Shown: piece after piece, positions 1-10,468 of the stretch
How the letters are laid out: each line of letters opens with the position of its first letter
Position numbering within the stretch: the stretch's first letter is position 1
Source of the DNA: Planctomycetota bacterium
Lineage (GTDB): Bacteria > Planctomycetota > UBA8108 > UBA1146
Direction: 5' to 3'
Assembly (NCBI GenBank): GCA_014240375.1
Contig: JAAZXB010000004.1
Span: 62,001 to 126,000, forward strand
Length of the DNA: 64,000 nt
Program-made: the position numbers and the translations under genes
Notes under the pieces: model-generated
Databases searched by the model: none
Told to the model about the DNA's origin: nothing
Seen by the model: the letters and a program-made list of their open reading frames with translations, nothing else

Positions 1-246
1 GGCGACAATCTCCTGGTCGCTGCTGATCCGGATGGGAAGAAGAGCGAAATCATCGCCGGGGAAGATGATGGCATCTCCCAGTTCAATCAGCGCTCCGCCG
101 GAACCTTTGTTGGTACTCTGTGCCTCGAGTGGACCCGCCGTCGATGAGAAGATGAATAGGGACACCAGCACGGAGAGTAATCCGTGGGTCCATCCCCAGG
201 GGGACTTCGAATACCCGACTTCTCGGAGAGACACACAGCGCTGCAT
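1..246 (-). CDS. Secreted protein, N-terminal part only (runs off left edge)
   Basis: An open frame starts at an ATG at 246 and continues leftward without a stop to base 1 (82 codons seen). The first ~43 residues form a long signal-peptide-like N terminus: basic and polar residues, then a hydrophobic stretch (LLSVLVSLFIFSSTAG) and a plausible cleavage site near PLEAQS. The mature start contains IELGDAIIFPGDDF followed by ALLPIRISSDQEI. The spacing of the 'PGD.F.LPI.I..D' pattern resembles the first strands of cohesin-like or related beta-sandwich domains of planctomycete secreted proteins, but this is an inference from about 35 residues. A good promoter (344-371) lies about 90 bp upstream on the same strand. 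The function is unknown. Confidence 0.6.
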   Translation of the reverse strand, partial: MQRCVSLREVGYSKSPWGWTHGLLSVLVSLFIFSSTAGPLEAQSTNKGSGGALIELGDAIIFPGDDFALLPIRISSDQEIVA

Positions 247-343
247 GAACAATCCCGGTTTCAGGGGCCAGTGGTGATCTGACCCGGGCCATGGAGTGGT
301 TGCCCTCGATCCTCTGCTTCGGAGGATGGCATCCATAGGTACG

Positions 344-371
344 ATTCTAACTCACCCCGGAAGGGTGTAAA
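344..371 (-). promoter_or_regulatory. Sigma-70-type promoter for the left-edge secreted gene
   Basis: Reading the minus strand, TTTACA (5 of 6 to the -35 consensus) is followed after 16 bases by TAGAAT. The spacer holds a small CACCC/GGGTG inverted repeat. A start near 337 would give a leader of about 90 nt before the ATG at 246. It faces away from the plus-strand promoter at 409-437. Confidence 0.55.
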
Positions 372-408
372 GCAGCACATCGAACCTGCTTCAGCATGTG
401 GGTCATGC

Positions 409-437
409 TTGACAGGACACCGAGCGAGACCTAATTT
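409..437 (+). promoter_or_regulatory. Sigma-70-type promoter for the prenyltransferase-ddl-uvrA operon
   Basis: A perfect TTGACA (409-414) is followed after 17 bases by TAATTT (432-437). The predicted leader is about 135 nt long. It contains a GAGGA...TCCTC inverted repeat near 510-525 but no recognised riboswitch. Nothing else of note is seen in the 247-577 gap. Confidence 0.6.
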
Positions 438-577
438 CAGCCGGGAGGTTTGGCTGTCCTGTAAACGGCCAGCAGAGTCAAATCAGGTCGTCATCGTGAC
501 GCCACTGAGGAGCGGTTTGGTCCTCTGAGCTACTTTCCTTACTGTATCGTAACTCCATTGTTAAAGGCAGGTTAGGT

Positions 578-1624
578 TTGATTGGTGAAGCTGCTGAAGA
601 GCCTCCCTGTGAGGCCGTCGCCTCTCCCATGGCACTTCCAGTCGCGCTGGATGAGCAGGGGGATCGACTCGATCGAGCGATTTCACTCCGTCTGGCCCCG
701 ATCACCCCAACGAGCCTCCAGCGGGCGGTGGAGGAGTCGACCCGGGGTGGAAAACGCCTCAGGCCCCGGATGGCGCTCTGGTTTGGCGACTGCTGGGGGG
801 TGGAATCGGCTGCTGCGGAAGGTGTCGCATGCCTGACCGAGTGGTTGCACAGCTCTTTTCTGATCCAGGACGATATCCAGGATGGAGATGAATGGCGTCG
901 CGACCAGCCGACGCTGTGGAAGAGTCAGGGGATTCCCACGGCTCTCAATGCGGCGGACTGGTTACTCTCCTCCGTCTACCTCGAGGTGGGGCAAATTTTG
1001 GTCCCCGATGCGATTCGCTCGAAACTCCTGACTGCGGTGCAAGACGTTCACCGTCGTACAGTGATCGGTCAGCAACTGGATCTCGACGCCAGGGCTGATC
1101 CCGATTTCAATCTGGAGCGCTACGAGCAAGCGGTGCAGTGGAAAACGGGGCGCTATCTGGCACTGGGCATGGTCGGTGTCGCCATCTTGGCAAAATTCGA
1201 CGCTTCTTCGATTGAACTGCTGTGGAAAGTGGGAGACCAACTGGGTCCGGCATTTCAGATTCAGGACGACCTCCTCGATATGACCCGGAGCAAGGGAAGA
1301 GGAGGACAAATCGGCAACGATATCCTTGAAGGGAAACCTTCGATTCTGTTTGCTCATGCACTGGAACGCGGTGATCTTTCTCAGGCCGATCGTTCCTCAT
1401 TGATCGCGGTGATGGGGAAACCGAGGAATCAGACTTCCGAAGAGGATGTCGAATTGGTGATCGAAATGTGCCGTTCATGCGGTGCCATCGATTTTGCGCG
1501 TGAGCAGGCCAGGTGTCGTGCAGATGCTGCGGCCCTACTTTTTCAGCAGATTCCGGAGATCACCCCGGATGTGCAGGAGTCCTTCGAACAACTGACCCGA
1601 TTCGCAGTCGAGAGGAACAGGTAG
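578..1624 (+). CDS. Polyprenyl (isoprenoid) diphosphate synthase
   Basis: A trans-isoprenyl diphosphate synthase, which condenses isopentenyl diphosphate with an allylic diphosphate in the cytoplasm; products in this family range from FPP/GGPP to octaprenyl diphosphate. Both aspartate-rich motifs are visible: DDIQDGD around residue 98 and IQDDLLD around residue 230. The GGKRLRP motif near residue 60 is also typical. The length of 348 aa is normal. The start shown is a TTG with AGGCAGG upstream; an ATG at 629 (MALPVALDEQ) is a reasonable alternative and would remove 17 poorly conserved residues. It is the first gene of an operon with ddl, 6 bp upstream of it. A role in quinone side chains or undecaprenyl precursors is possible, but chain length cannot be read with confidence. 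Confidence 0.88.
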   Translation: MIGEAAEEPPCEAVASPMALPVALDEQGDRLDRAISLRLAPITPTSLQRAVEESTRGGKRLRPRMALWFGDCWGVESAAAEGVACLTEWLHSSFLIQDDIQDGDEWRRDQPTLWKSQGIPTALNAADWLLSSVYLEVGQILVPDAIRSKLLTAVQDVHRRTVIGQQLDLDARADPDFNLERYEQAVQWKTGRYLALGMVGVAILAKFDASSIELLWKVGDQLGPAFQIQDDLLDMTRSKGRGGQIGNDILEGKPSILFAHALERGDLSQADRSSLIAVMGKPRNQTSEEDVELVIEMCRSCGAIDFAREQARCRADAAALLFQQIPEITPDVQESFEQLTRFAVERNR

Positions 1625-1630
1625 CCAACG

Positions 1631-2677
1631 ATGTCATCCAAGCGTATTCCCGTGATCTATGGAGGCGATTGGAATGAGCGAGAGATCTCCATCGAAAGTG
1701 CACGAGCCGTCATCCAGTGGCTCGAAGAAGGGGGATTGAAACCGATTCCGGTACGCTGGGATGAAGATGGTTGGGTACTCTGTCCTCCCGATGACCTGGA
1801 ACGCATCGGCGAGGCGGTGAATCCTGCTGAGTTTCTTCAGACACAGGTCGAGACCGGTATCGAGGCGGTCTTCAATTCACTGCACGGTGGTGCGGGTGAA
1901 GATGGAACTCTCGCAGCCCTGCTGGAGATCTTCCGACTCGCCCATACCGGAGCAGGAGTGGGTGGAGGCGCAGTCTCCGGTTGCAAGATCACCTTTCGAC
2001 AGCGACTGAGGGGGATCGGGATGCCGGTGGCGGTCGGCGCGGTGGTGCACGAGGAGGTGTGGCAAAGAAGAAAGGACGATGTCCTGTTAGGAGTGGCGAC
2101 GGAGGTGGGATACCCATGCCTCGTCAAGGATCCCAAGGGAGGATCCTCCATCGGGCTGAAGTTGGTGCACGATCCTTACGAGTTGCAGGAATTCATCGAG
2201 CAGTTGTTTCTGGAGACCCGGATAGTGCTTGTCGAGAAACGCGTTGTCGGCCGGGAAATTTCGGTGGCCTGCCTCGGTGCCAGTCGGGGTTCACTTCCAC
2301 AGCCACTTCAGCCGATCGAAATTCTGCTCAACGATGACCAGGAAATCTTCGATTACGATGCCAAGTATTCGTCAGGGAAAGCGAAAGAAGTGCACGCCAA
2401 TCTCAGTCCGGAGCAGTGGCTGCAAATTGCGCAGGAGATCCGCCAGATGCATCTCGAACTGGACCTCGGAACCACCAGTCGAACCGATCTGATCCTGACC
2501 GAAGATGGACCGGTGTACCTTGAGACCAATACGGTTCCTGGTTGTACCGAGCGCAGCATTCTTCCGATGGCCGCCGAACTGAGCGGAATCAGTGGTCCAG
2601 ATCTGGTGAAGAAGATGCTCGAGATTGCTGTAGGGAATCACCTCGAGAGATGGGGTAGGGGCACCAGTGCCCCTTGA
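1631..2677 (+). CDS. ddl: D-alanine--D-alanine ligase
   Basis: An ATP-grasp ligase making the D-Ala-D-Ala dipeptide of peptidoglycan precursors. Visible motifs are the N-terminal glutamate (EREISIES, about 16-23), HGGAGEDGTLAALLE (about 85-99), the ATP-grasp lid region (KDPKGGSSIGL), EISVACLG, the YDAKYSSGKA loop, and the metal-binding end SRTDLI...YLETNTVPG. At 348 aa it is full length. The segment usually written as '..S..a.DK' reads GCKITFRQRLRG here, a mild divergence. Its stop overlaps the next gene by 11 bp. Together with mrdA and rodA in this window it supports a peptidoglycan-making cell. Confidence 0.9.
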   Translation: MSSKRIPVIYGGDWNEREISIESARAVIQWLEEGGLKPIPVRWDEDGWVLCPPDDLERIGEAVNPAEFLQTQVETGIEAVFNSLHGGAGEDGTLAALLEIFRLAHTGAGVGGGAVSGCKITFRQRLRGIGMPVAVGAVVHEEVWQRRKDDVLLGVATEVGYPCLVKDPKGGSSIGLKLVHDPYELQEFIEQLFLETRIVLVEKRVVGREISVACLGASRGSLPQPLQPIEILLNDDQEIFDYDAKYSSGKAKEVHANLSPEQWLQIAQEIRQMHLELDLGTTSRTDLILTEDGPVYLETNTVPGCTERSILPMAAELSGISGPDLVKKMLEIAVGNHLERWGRGTSAP

Positions 2678-3500
2678 TATCGATGGTGGCGGTCAACTCG
2701 AACCCATCATCGAATTGTTGGGAGAGGCGGGTGCCCTGCTCCTCGAACGCCTGGCTCAGCCACGGTCGATCGAGAAAAAGGGATTTCGAGATCTTGTGAC
2801 CGACGCCGACTACTGTTCAGAGAAGTTGATCCTCTCGCGGATCCAACAACTTCATCCCGATGATGCCATCCTGTCGGAGGAAGCAGGAGGTGCTCTTCCC
2901 CGCACGGGGCGCTGCTGGATCGTCGATCCGTTGGACGGAACCACCAATTATTCTCATCGACATCCGCTGTTCAGCGTGTCTGCCGCTCTGGTCGATGATC
3001 TCGGACCTTGCGCAGCAGTCACACACGCTCCGGTGCTGGGAACTACCTGGTATGCGCTACGCGATGGTGGTGCCTGGTCCATCGACCCCGGCGGAAAAAT
3101 CGAACGGTTGACCCTCGGCTCCGGGACTGACCTGGGGGAATGCTTGCTGGCGACAGGCTTCAGTTACCAGCGAAAGGAACTGGATCACGGCGCACTCGAG
3201 GTGTTCGAAAATCTCTTGCGGGAGGCTCGTGAAATTCGACGTGGAGGTAGTGCATGTCTGGACCTGGCATTCACTGCTGCAGGGATCTTTCAGGGATTCT
3301 GGGAGTTCCATCTGGCACCTCACGATGTTGCAGCCGGAGCTTTGCTGGTACGGGAGGCCGGTGGCATCGTGACCGATGCTGAGGGGCGGCAGGATTGGTT
3401 GCATGGTGGGAGCATCGTTGCTGCTTCGGCTCAATTGCATCCTCGCCTACTGGAAGTTGTAACTCCGGCGATGCCGCCAAGGGACGATTCCGATGACTAG
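2667..3500 (+). CDS. Inositol monophosphatase family phosphatase
   Basis: A member of the Mg2+-dependent, Li+-sensitive phosphatase superfamily (IMPase/CysQ/FBPase-like). The metal-binding motifs are intact: LSEEAG near residue 70, DPLDGTTNY near 86-94, and HDVAAGALLVREAGG near 219-233. The length of 277 aa fits IMPase. The start is a GTG inside the ddl 3' end, and the gene overlaps uvrA by 8 bp. The substrate cannot be assigned from sequence; inositol-1-phosphate or 3',5'-bisphosphate nucleotides (CysQ) are the usual options. A second member of the family lies at 59648-60406. Confidence 0.85.
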   Translation: MPLDIDGGGQLEPIIELLGEAGALLLERLAQPRSIEKKGFRDLVTDADYCSEKLILSRIQQLHPDDAILSEEAGGALPRTGRCWIVDPLDGTTNYSHRHPLFSVSAALVDDLGPCAAVTHAPVLGTTWYALRDGGAWSIDPGGKIERLTLGSGTDLGECLLATGFSYQRKELDHGALEVFENLLREAREIRRGGSACLDLAFTAAGIFQGFWEFHLAPHDVAAGALLVREAGGIVTDAEGRQDWLHGGSIVAASAQLHPRLLEVVTPAMPPRDDSDD

Positions 3501-6500
3501 TTCCAGCGGTCGACCTCTGCTGGTTCGAGGGGCCAGTGAGAATAACTTGCAGGGGATTGATGTCGATGTGCCACGCGAGCGGTTGGTGGTGGTTACGGGA
3601 ATCAGTGGATCCGGTAAATCGACTCTTGCTCACGGGATCATCTGTCGTGAGGGTCAACGTCGATTTGTCGAGAGTCTCAGTCCCTATGCGCGGCAATATC
3701 TAGGGCGACTCGATCGCCCGCTGGTGGAGACGGTTGAAGGACTCAGTCCTACAATTTCCATCGACCAGAAAACCATCTCGAGGAATCCTCGATCGACCGT
3801 CGGAACCATCACCGAGATCCTCGATCACCTTCGTCTTCTCTACGCACGCCTGGGAGTTCCTCACTGCCCGGAATGCGGAGATGAGATCGAAGGGCGAAGT
3901 CGAGAACAGATCGTTCAGCAATGCTGGCATTCACTCGAGGGTCGAGAAGTTCTGGTCTGTGCGCCGCTGGTGCTGGAGCGAAAGGGTGAGTACCGCAAAG
4001 AACTGGAAGAACTGAAAGAACAAGGATTCGCCCGAGTTCGTATCGATGGTGAGTTGATGAGGTTGTCCGATACGATCACTTTGGCCCGATACGAACGACA
4101 CACCATCGAGGTGGTGCTCGACAAGATTCGTCTGGTCGAGGGGAAGAGGGGCCGCCTGGCGGAATCGGTCGAGAAGGCCCTCTCCATCGCCGATGGGCTG
4201 GTGACCATCGTGGATGGTGAGACCGTGAATCTCTACTCGAGTCGATTCGGGTGTCCCTCCTGCTCGATTTCCTTGCCGGAACTGGAACCTCGATTGTTTT
4301 CCTTCAACAGCCCTCAAGGCGCCTGTCCTCGCTGTGATGGACTGGGGAGAAGGAGGTCCCCTTCCGAGAAGACCCTGGTCAAGGATCCTTCGCTGTCGAT
4401 CGCAGATGGTGGGCTTGTATTGCGCCGTCAGGGAAAAACCATTCGGGGGATCTCGGTGGCCTGGAGTGAACTCGAAAAATCTGCAAGCAAGGAGCGCATA
4501 TCACTCGATCGTCCGTGGATTCAACTGACTCCTCGTGCTCGGACCTTGCTGCTGGATGGTGCCGCTTCGGTGGGGGGGAAGAGCGACTGGCCTGGTCTGA
4601 TCCCGCTGGTGGAAGCCGCCTACGATCTGCATGGTGGCAAGGAACTGGAGCGTATGATGCCGCGCATGATCTGCAAGTCATGTGATGGGAGTCGCTTGCA
4701 AACTGCACCCAGGGCGGTGTTGTTTCGTGATCACGGGATCGACCATGTCTGTTCGATGACGGTCGACGAGGCACGAAAGTTCTTCGCCGACTTGGTTCTC
4801 GATGAGAGAGAACTGAGGATTGGTCAGTCGCTATTTCCGGAGATCGATGCTCGTCTTCAGTTCTTGCAGAAAGTGGGACTCGGTTATCTGGCCATCGGTC
4901 GCTCTGCCGACACATTGTCGGGAGGGGAGGCACAGCGGATTCGGCTGGCCAGCCAACTGGGAAGTGGCCTTCGCGGAGTGCTCTATGTGCTGGACGAACC
5001 ATCGATTGGACTGCACCCCAGTGACAATAAAGCGATGCTGGAAATGCTTCGAGGCTTGAGAGACCTGGGCAATTCGGTGCTGGTGGTCGAGCATGATCGA
5101 GAGACGATTGAAAGCGCCGATCACATCATCGATATCGGGCCGGGAGCCGGCAAGGATGGCGGACAACTGGTGGCCGAAGGGTCAGTCGCTGCCGTGTGTA
5201 AGGTGAAGCGATCGGTGACAGGCCAGTATCTCTCTGGCCGCAAAAAGATTGCGATTCCGACGACGCGACGAGTGGCCAACGGGTCGTTGAAGATTCGCGG
5301 GGCTCGCATGCACAATCTGCAGGACATCGATGTGGAGATCCCACTTCAATCATTGGTGTGTATCACTGGAGCCAGTGGCTCCGGTAAGAGCACCTTGATC
5401 CAAGGGATCCTGCAACCGGCTCTGGCCGAGCACCTGCAACTGGTGACAGAACCCGCCGGAGATCACGATGGCGTCGACGGGCTCGACCAGATCGACAAGT
5501 TGATCCGCATCGATCAGAACCCCATCGGGCGTACTCCAAGATCCAATCCCGGAACCTACACCAAGGTGTTCGACGATATCCGGGACCTTTTTTCCAGAAC
5601 TCCAGAGGCGCGAGCTCGAGGATGGAAGAAGGGCCGCTTCTCTTTTAACGTCAAGGGCGGGAGATGTGAAGCGTGTGAGGGTGCAGGGGTCAATACCATC
5701 CCGATGCAGTTCATGGCTGACATCGAGGTGACCTGTGATGAATGCCATGGCACGCGCTTCAACGATGAGACCAGGAGTGTCCGCTGGCGCGGGCACGACG
5801 TGGCTCAGGTGTTGGGTCTCTCCATCGAGGAAGCGGCAAAACTGTTCGAAGACGTGCCGCAGATCGATCGTACACTCAAGACCCTTCTGGATGTGGGGCT
5901 CGGTTACATCTCGCTGGGGCAACCCAGTACCACTCTTTCGGGAGGGGAAGCGCAACGAGTCAAGTTGGCGACTGAGTTGCGGAAGCGTTCGACCGGAACG
6001 ACGCTCTATCTGCTCGATGAACCGACGACCGGTTTGCACTTCGCCGATATCGAGAACCTGCTCTGTTGTCTGCAACGCTTGGTCGATGTGGGCAACACGG
6101 TGGTGGTGATCGAGCACTGTCTCGACGTGGTCAAGCAAGCGGACCATGTGATCGATCTCGGCCCCGGTGGAGGTTCTTCCGGTGGTTACGTGGTGGGCAC
6201 CGGTACTCCAGAGCAGATTACAACGGTCGACAGTGCTACCGGAACTGCGCTGGCCGAGGAGATGGGCGGGCGACCAAGATCCGTCGATCGTTCCGGCAAG
6301 AAACGTGGCTCCGGGTCGGGAGAGCCCCAGGATCGCTTCCTGATCGAGGGAGCCAGGCATCACAACTTGAAAGATGTCACCGTCGAGATTCCGGCGGGTG
6401 CTTTTACCGTCATCACTGGTCCGAGCGGATCAGGCAAGAGCACGCTTGCTTTTGACATCCTGTTTGCCGAAGGACAGCGGAGGTACATCGAAAGCCTTTC

Positions 6501-9198
6501 GACCTACGCGCGTAGGTTCCTCGGAAGACTCGATCGAGCCGAAGTCGATCGAGTCGAGGGAATCGCTCCTGCCATCGCCATCGATCAAAAGAATCGCAGT
6601 TCGAGTCCGAGGTCGACTGTGGCCACTTCTACCGAAATATACGATTACCTGAGAATCCTCTTCTCGAGAGCGGGTCAGGCCAGTTGTACCACCTGCCAGA
6701 TGGATCTGGAGGCGGACACGCCGGCGTCCGCCAGTCGCAAGATTATCGAGCAAAGATCGGATATGCCGACGCTTCTTCTGGCTCCTCTCGACTCGCCGTA
6801 TCCCTCCCTTGCTGAACTGACGAGAGAAGGGTACGCAAGGATTCGTATCGACGGAATCGTCGAGAGAATCGACGACCTCGAGGTGGAAGAGCCGTTAGGG
6901 GATGACTCCATCGTCGAAGTTGTTGTGGATCGTCTGCGCCCGGTCAAATCGGGACGAGCTCGAGTTTCGGAGAGTGTTGAGGAAGCGTATCGGCGTGGTG
7001 GAGATCGATTGGTCGTCGCCGATGCCGAAGGGTTGGAGGTGCTACGCTATACACGCCGACCATCCTGTCCTCGCGGCCACATGATGCTGCCTGAAGAACT
7101 GAGTCCACGATTGTTCTCCTTCAATCACCATTCCGGCGCTTGTGTCAGTTGTTCCGGTCTTGGAGTGCAAAAGCAGGTCGATCCCAGGTTGTTGATCACC
7201 CATCCAGAGAAATCTCTCTTCGGCGGTGCGATGAAGCATCGACTCGGCTCCTGGATCGGCCGCAAAAGTGGACGAGTTCGCAAGGTGATCGATGCTGCAC
7301 TGGAAGCCCATGGCTTCGATCCAAAGGCGTCAGTCGAATCTCTCGGCGAAGATGGATGGCGAGTCATCCTGGATGGAACCGGAGATCTTTCCTATCCAGT
7401 CTCCTACCGTACTCGTCGAGGAAGCGGAAGGTTACGAAGGGTGACGGGCTCGACCTGGGAAGGGCTGGTGAATCGAGTTTCGGCCTGGCATCAGCGGGCC
7501 AACTCACCTCGTTGGCGCCAGGCGATCGAGGATCACCTGGCGGTTCTCACTTGCCCGGGCTGCGATGGAGGCCGACTGAAACCTGAGTTGTTGGCGGTAC
7601 GTATCGGCGGCAAGAATATCTCGGAAGTGAGTGGTCATACCGTCGATCAAGCGTTCGAGTTCTTTGACCAGTTGCAACTGGATGGGTACCGCAAAGAGGT
7701 GGCCGATCAGGTGAAATTGGAAGTGGCGAGCCGACTCTCTTTTCTCAAAAAGGTAGGGCTGGGATATCTGGCCCTCGATCGAGCCACGGAAACGCTCTCC
7801 GGTGGAGAGTCGCAGCGGATCCGCCTCGCCACTCAGATCGGCAATCAACTGGTCGGTGTGCTTTACGTGCTGGATGAACCGACCATCGGTCTCCATCCGC
7901 GAGATGTCGATCGACTGCTCGGCTCCCTCGAGGAGTTGAGGGATCAGGGCAACACCCTTGTGGTGGTCGAGCATGACGATCGGACGATTCGTCGCTGTGA
8001 CCATGTCATCGATCTGGGACCTGGAGCAGGGGTGCTGGGTGGTGAGGTGGTGGCCGAAGGGACTCCCGAACAGGTGATGCGGATGGAGCAATCTGCCACG
8101 GGTCGTTACCTATCCGGGATGGAACGTGTCACCGAGGTCGGCGAGCGAAGAAGTGGTGACGGCGGTGAGATTCGTATTCTCGGTGCATCCGCCCACAACC
8201 TGAAGAATCTCGACGTGTCGATTCCGACCGGCGTGATGACCTGTGTGACAGGTGTCAGTGGGTCGGGGAAATCGACACTGGTGATGGATATCCTGGCTCG
8301 CGAACTGGCCACTCGATTGGCCGGTGCTCGACCCGCCAGTGCCGAACATCGAGATATCGAGGGTGAAACCGTGTTTGACGGCCTGGGGGTGATCAACCAG
8401 CAGCCGATCGGTCGGACCCCTTCCTCCAATGCTGCAACCTACACCGGAGTGCTGGCACCGATCCGTTCACTCTTTGCCAGGACCGCTCTGGCCAGGATGC
8501 GTGGCTGGGGACCGGGACGCTTCTCCTTCAACGTGGTGGGTGGACGATGCGAGAGCTGTGAGGGGAAAGGGGGGGTTCTCATCGAGATGCACTTCCTCAG
8601 CGATGTGTGGGTGCAATGTGAAGTGTGTAAAGGGCGGCGCTACGAGAAAGAAACGCTCGAAGCTCGCTGGAAGGGCAACAACATCTCCGAAGTTCTCGAG
8701 ATGGATGTCAGTAATGCACGCGGCCTGTTCGAGGATATTCCCGCCATCTCGACGATGCTGAAGGCTCTAGAGGATGTGGGGCTGGGATATCTGTCGCTGG
8801 GTCAGCCAGCCACGACACTCTCCGGGGGAGAGGCGCAGCGGATCAAACTGGCGGCAGAACTGGGCCGCAGAAGCAGAGGGCGACGTATCTACATCCTCGA
8901 TGAGCCGACCACCGGATTGCATTTTTGTGATGTTCGGCTGCTGGTGAAGATGCTCGAACGACTGGTCGATCGAGGAGACACGGTGGTGGTGATTGAACAC
9001 GACCTGGATCTGATTGCTGCGGCGGATCATGTGATCGATCTGGGCCCAGATGGCGGCGATGCCGGTGGTCGGGTGGTGGTCGAGGGGACCCCTGAAAAGG
9101 TCGCCCGGTCACGCAGAAGTCACACCGGTAAGGTGCTCAAGGAATTGCTGCTACGACGCAAGGAAACGACTCGAGGAAAACCGGGTTTGAAGAGTTAG
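3493..9198 (+). CDS. uvrA: Tandem double-length excinuclease ABC subunit A
   Basis: The DNA damage sensor of nucleotide excision repair, here as two complete UvrA copies fused in one 1901-aa chain (usual UvrA is about 950 aa). Four Walker A motifs are present near residues 36 (GISGSGKST), 626 (GASGSGKST), 976 (GPSGSGKST) and 1587 (GVSGSGKST), each with its LSGGE signature and LDEP Walker B. Both copies keep the C-terminal zinc module (C-E-x-C-E-G ... C-x2-C-x-G). In copy 1 the first zinc finger is CPSC...CPRC; in copy 2 the matching site reads CPRGH...CVSC, so one cysteine is replaced by Gly-His. Double UvrA is established in Chlamydiae and also occurs in planctomycetes. It overlaps the preceding gene by 8 bp and shares 4 bp tail-to-tail with the MCE gene. 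Confidence 0.95.
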   Translation: MTSSSGRPLLVRGASENNLQGIDVDVPRERLVVVTGISGSGKSTLAHGIICREGQRRFVESLSPYARQYLGRLDRPLVETVEGLSPTISIDQKTISRNPRSTVGTITEILDHLRLLYARLGVPHCPECGDEIEGRSREQIVQQCWHSLEGREVLVCAPLVLERKGEYRKELEELKEQGFARVRIDGELMRLSDTITLARYERHTIEVVLDKIRLVEGKRGRLAESVEKALSIADGLVTIVDGETVNLYSSRFGCPSCSISLPELEPRLFSFNSPQGACPRCDGLGRRRSPSEKTLVKDPSLSIADGGLVLRRQGKTIRGISVAWSELEKSASKERISLDRPWIQLTPRARTLLLDGAASVGGKSDWPGLIPLVEAAYDLHGGKELERMMPRMICKSCDGSRLQTAPRAVLFRDHGIDHVCSMTVDEARKFFADLVLDERELRIGQSLFPEIDARLQFLQKVGLGYLAIGRSADTLSGGEAQRIRLASQLGSGLRGVLYVLDEPSIGLHPSDNKAMLEMLRGLRDLGNSVLVVEHDRETIESADHIIDIGPGAGKDGGQLVAEGSVAAVCKVKRSVTGQYLSGRKKIAIPTTRRVANGSLKIRGARMHNLQDIDVEIPLQSLVCITGASGSGKSTLIQGILQPALAEHLQLVTEPAGDHDGVDGLDQIDKLIRIDQNPIGRTPRSNPGTYTKVFDDIRDLFSRTPEARARGWKKGRFSFNVKGGRCEACEGAGVNTIPMQFMADIEVTCDECHGTRFNDETRSVRWRGHDVAQVLGLSIEEAAKLFEDVPQIDRTLKTLLDVGLGYISLGQPSTTLSGGEAQRVKLATELRKRSTGTTLYLLDEPTTGLHFADIENLLCCLQRLVDVGNTVVVIEHCLDVVKQADHVIDLGPGGGSSGGYVVGTGTPEQITTVDSATGTALAEEMGGRPRSVDRSGKKRGSGSGEPQDRFLIEGARHHNLKDVTVEIPAGAFTVITGPSGSGKSTLAFDILFAEGQRRYIESLSTYARRFLGRLDRAEVDRVEGIAPAIAIDQKNRSSSPRSTVATSTEIYDYLRILFSRAGQASCTTCQMDLEADTPASASRKIIEQRSDMPTLLLAPLDSPYPSLAELTREGYARIRIDGIVERIDDLEVEEPLGDDSIVEVVVDRLRPVKSGRARVSESVEEAYRRGGDRLVVADAEGLEVLRYTRRPSCPRGHMMLPEELSPRLFSFNHHSGACVSCSGLGVQKQVDPRLLITHPEKSLFGGAMKHRLGSWIGRKSGRVRKVIDAALEAHGFDPKASVESLGEDGWRVILDGTGDLSYPVSYRTRRGSGRLRRVTGSTWEGLVNRVSAWHQRANSPRWRQAIEDHLAVLTCPGCDGGRLKPELLAVRIGGKNISEVSGHTVDQAFEFFDQLQLDGYRKEVADQVKLEVASRLSFLKKVGLGYLALDRATETLSGGESQRIRLATQIGNQLVGVLYVLDEPTIGLHPRDVDRLLGSLEELRDQGNTLVVVEHDDRTIRRCDHVIDLGPGAGVLGGEVVAEGTPEQVMRMEQSATGRYLSGMERVTEVGERRSGDGGEIRILGASAHNLKNLDVSIPTGVMTCVTGVSGSGKSTLVMDILARELATRLAGARPASAEHRDIEGETVFDGLGVINQQPIGRTPSSNAATYTGVLAPIRSLFARTALARMRGWGPGRFSFNVVGGRCESCEGKGGVLIEMHFLSDVWVQCEVCKGRRYEKETLEARWKGNNISEVLEMDVSNARGLFEDIPAISTMLKALEDVGLGYLSLGQPATTLSGGEAQRIKLAAELGRRSRGRRIYILDEPTTGLHFCDVRLLVKMLERLVDRGDTVVVIEHDLDLIAAADHVIDLGPDGGDAGGRVVVEGTPEKVARSRRSHTGKVLKELLLRRKETTRGKPGLKS

Positions 9199-10325
9199 CG
9201 TGGTACGGCGAGCTCGCGGGTGTGTCGCAACAAGCTCTCCTCCAGTTGCTCCTGCTGGTTGAGACGGTCACCGAGAGTCTGCATCGCATCTGTGAGGAAC
9301 TGGAGCACTTCACGGTCCTCGCCACGGCGATCGAGTAGATCACGCACCTGTTCCGTAGCTCTGCGCACTTCGAGTGCACCTTCGGCGTAGCGATTGGCAC
9401 TCTCATGAAGCGCGATGAAGGCGCTCTCTCGATCTCCTGGTGATTTGAGGATCCTCCACGGTCTGCGGCGCAGATCGGATGCGAGCCCGTGAAAATCCTC
9501 AGTGGTGGACTGAATGTTTTCTACCGAAGCTCGGAGTGGGGCTCGGTTTTCATGAAGGATGTGGTCGATGTTTCTGAGAACCGTCTCTCCCTTTCTTCCG
9601 AGTCGAACGATCGACTCTGCCGCTTCAGGGATCGTGCGGACATGCGCTCGCAACTCCAGCAAGATCTCTTCTGCTTGTTGTAGACTGGAGAGAATCGGGC
9701 TGCGGCCGTCGCGAATCAGAATTCTCATCTCCTCGGCGGTGTCCCGGACGCTATGCCCGGCATCTCCCAGGGTGTGAAGAGTTTCCTGAAGACCTCCCTG
9801 ACCCGAGAGGATGTCGGTCATCGTCGCCATCGACTCTGCTGCGTGGCGTAATGAACTGACCGCCCGAATGTACTCCTGGTCCGGCTGAGCGAGGGGATCC
9901 CCCTGGATGATCAGCGTCGCTCCATCGATCAAAGGGAGACCCGATCCCGGAACGATGTCGATAGAGGCTCGCGAAATTCCCTGCAGGGAGATCGTGCTGT
10001 CAACGGTGATGTAGGGGATGATCTTGGGGTCGACCTGGCATTGGAGGACCGGCAGTGACGGGGCCAGAGCCTGGGCTTGAGCAAGGTGACTGCCTCCGAC
10101 CTCGAGAAGAGTGACCGAAACTACCTTGCCGACCGGAACCCCGCGAAAGAAGACCTGGCAGGAGGGACGAAGTGATCCAGCGTGGGGCAGTTGGATCGAC
10201 AGGGAGCCAGTGCTGGCGCCCTTCGAATCAGTGATCCCCGGCAGTACCAGAACCACCACGGCCAGGCCTACAGTCACTGCTATTCGAGTGAACCACTTCA
10301 GTGAGTGGGTGATCTTACCGCTCAT
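9195..10325 (-). CDS. MlaD/MCE-family lipid-binding protein
   Basis: An MCE-domain protein (376 aa), a family that carries lipids between bacterial membranes. The start chosen is the ATG at 10325, which has GGGAGAG 7 bases upstream; a TTG further out (10361) is less likely. An N-terminal membrane anchor (ITHSLKWFTRIAVTVGLAVV) is followed by an MCE domain with VFFRGVPVGKVVSVTL and GISRASIDIVPGSG, and then by a long alpha-helical region (about residues 145-370) as in MlaD/PqiB-type helical barrels. The usual partners MlaE (permease) and MlaF (ATPase) are not adjacent. The neighbour upstream is a small lipoprotein gene. Membrane-anchored periplasmic lipid handling is the likely role. Confidence 0.75.
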   Translation of the reverse strand: MSGKITHSLKWFTRIAVTVGLAVVVLVLPGITDSKGASTGSLSIQLPHAGSLRPSCQVFFRGVPVGKVVSVTLLEVGGSHLAQAQALAPSLPVLQCQVDPKIIPYITVDSTISLQGISRASIDIVPGSGLPLIDGATLIIQGDPLAQPDQEYIRAVSSLRHAAESMATMTDILSGQGGLQETLHTLGDAGHSVRDTAEEMRILIRDGRSPILSSLQQAEEILLELRAHVRTIPEAAESIVRLGRKGETVLRNIDHILHENRAPLRASVENIQSTTEDFHGLASDLRRRPWRILKSPGDRESAFIALHESANRYAEGALEVRRATEQVRDLLDRRGEDREVLQFLTDAMQTLGDRLNQQEQLEESLLRHTRELAVPR

Positions 10326-10468
10326 GAGAACTCTCCCGTTCGATGAAGTACGAGATCTCAACTGCTACCACGATCTCGTGATGGCGACAGAGGACTCGCT
10401 CTTCTCTCTCATCGGTCGTGGAGAGATCAGACTTCATTGAATTCCAGAAAAGTGTCGTTTGGATTGGA

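Noticed and set aside
5350-6363. 337-codon minus-strand open frame within uvrA
   Set aside because: It is an antisense shadow of strongly conserved UvrA sequence with no family features.
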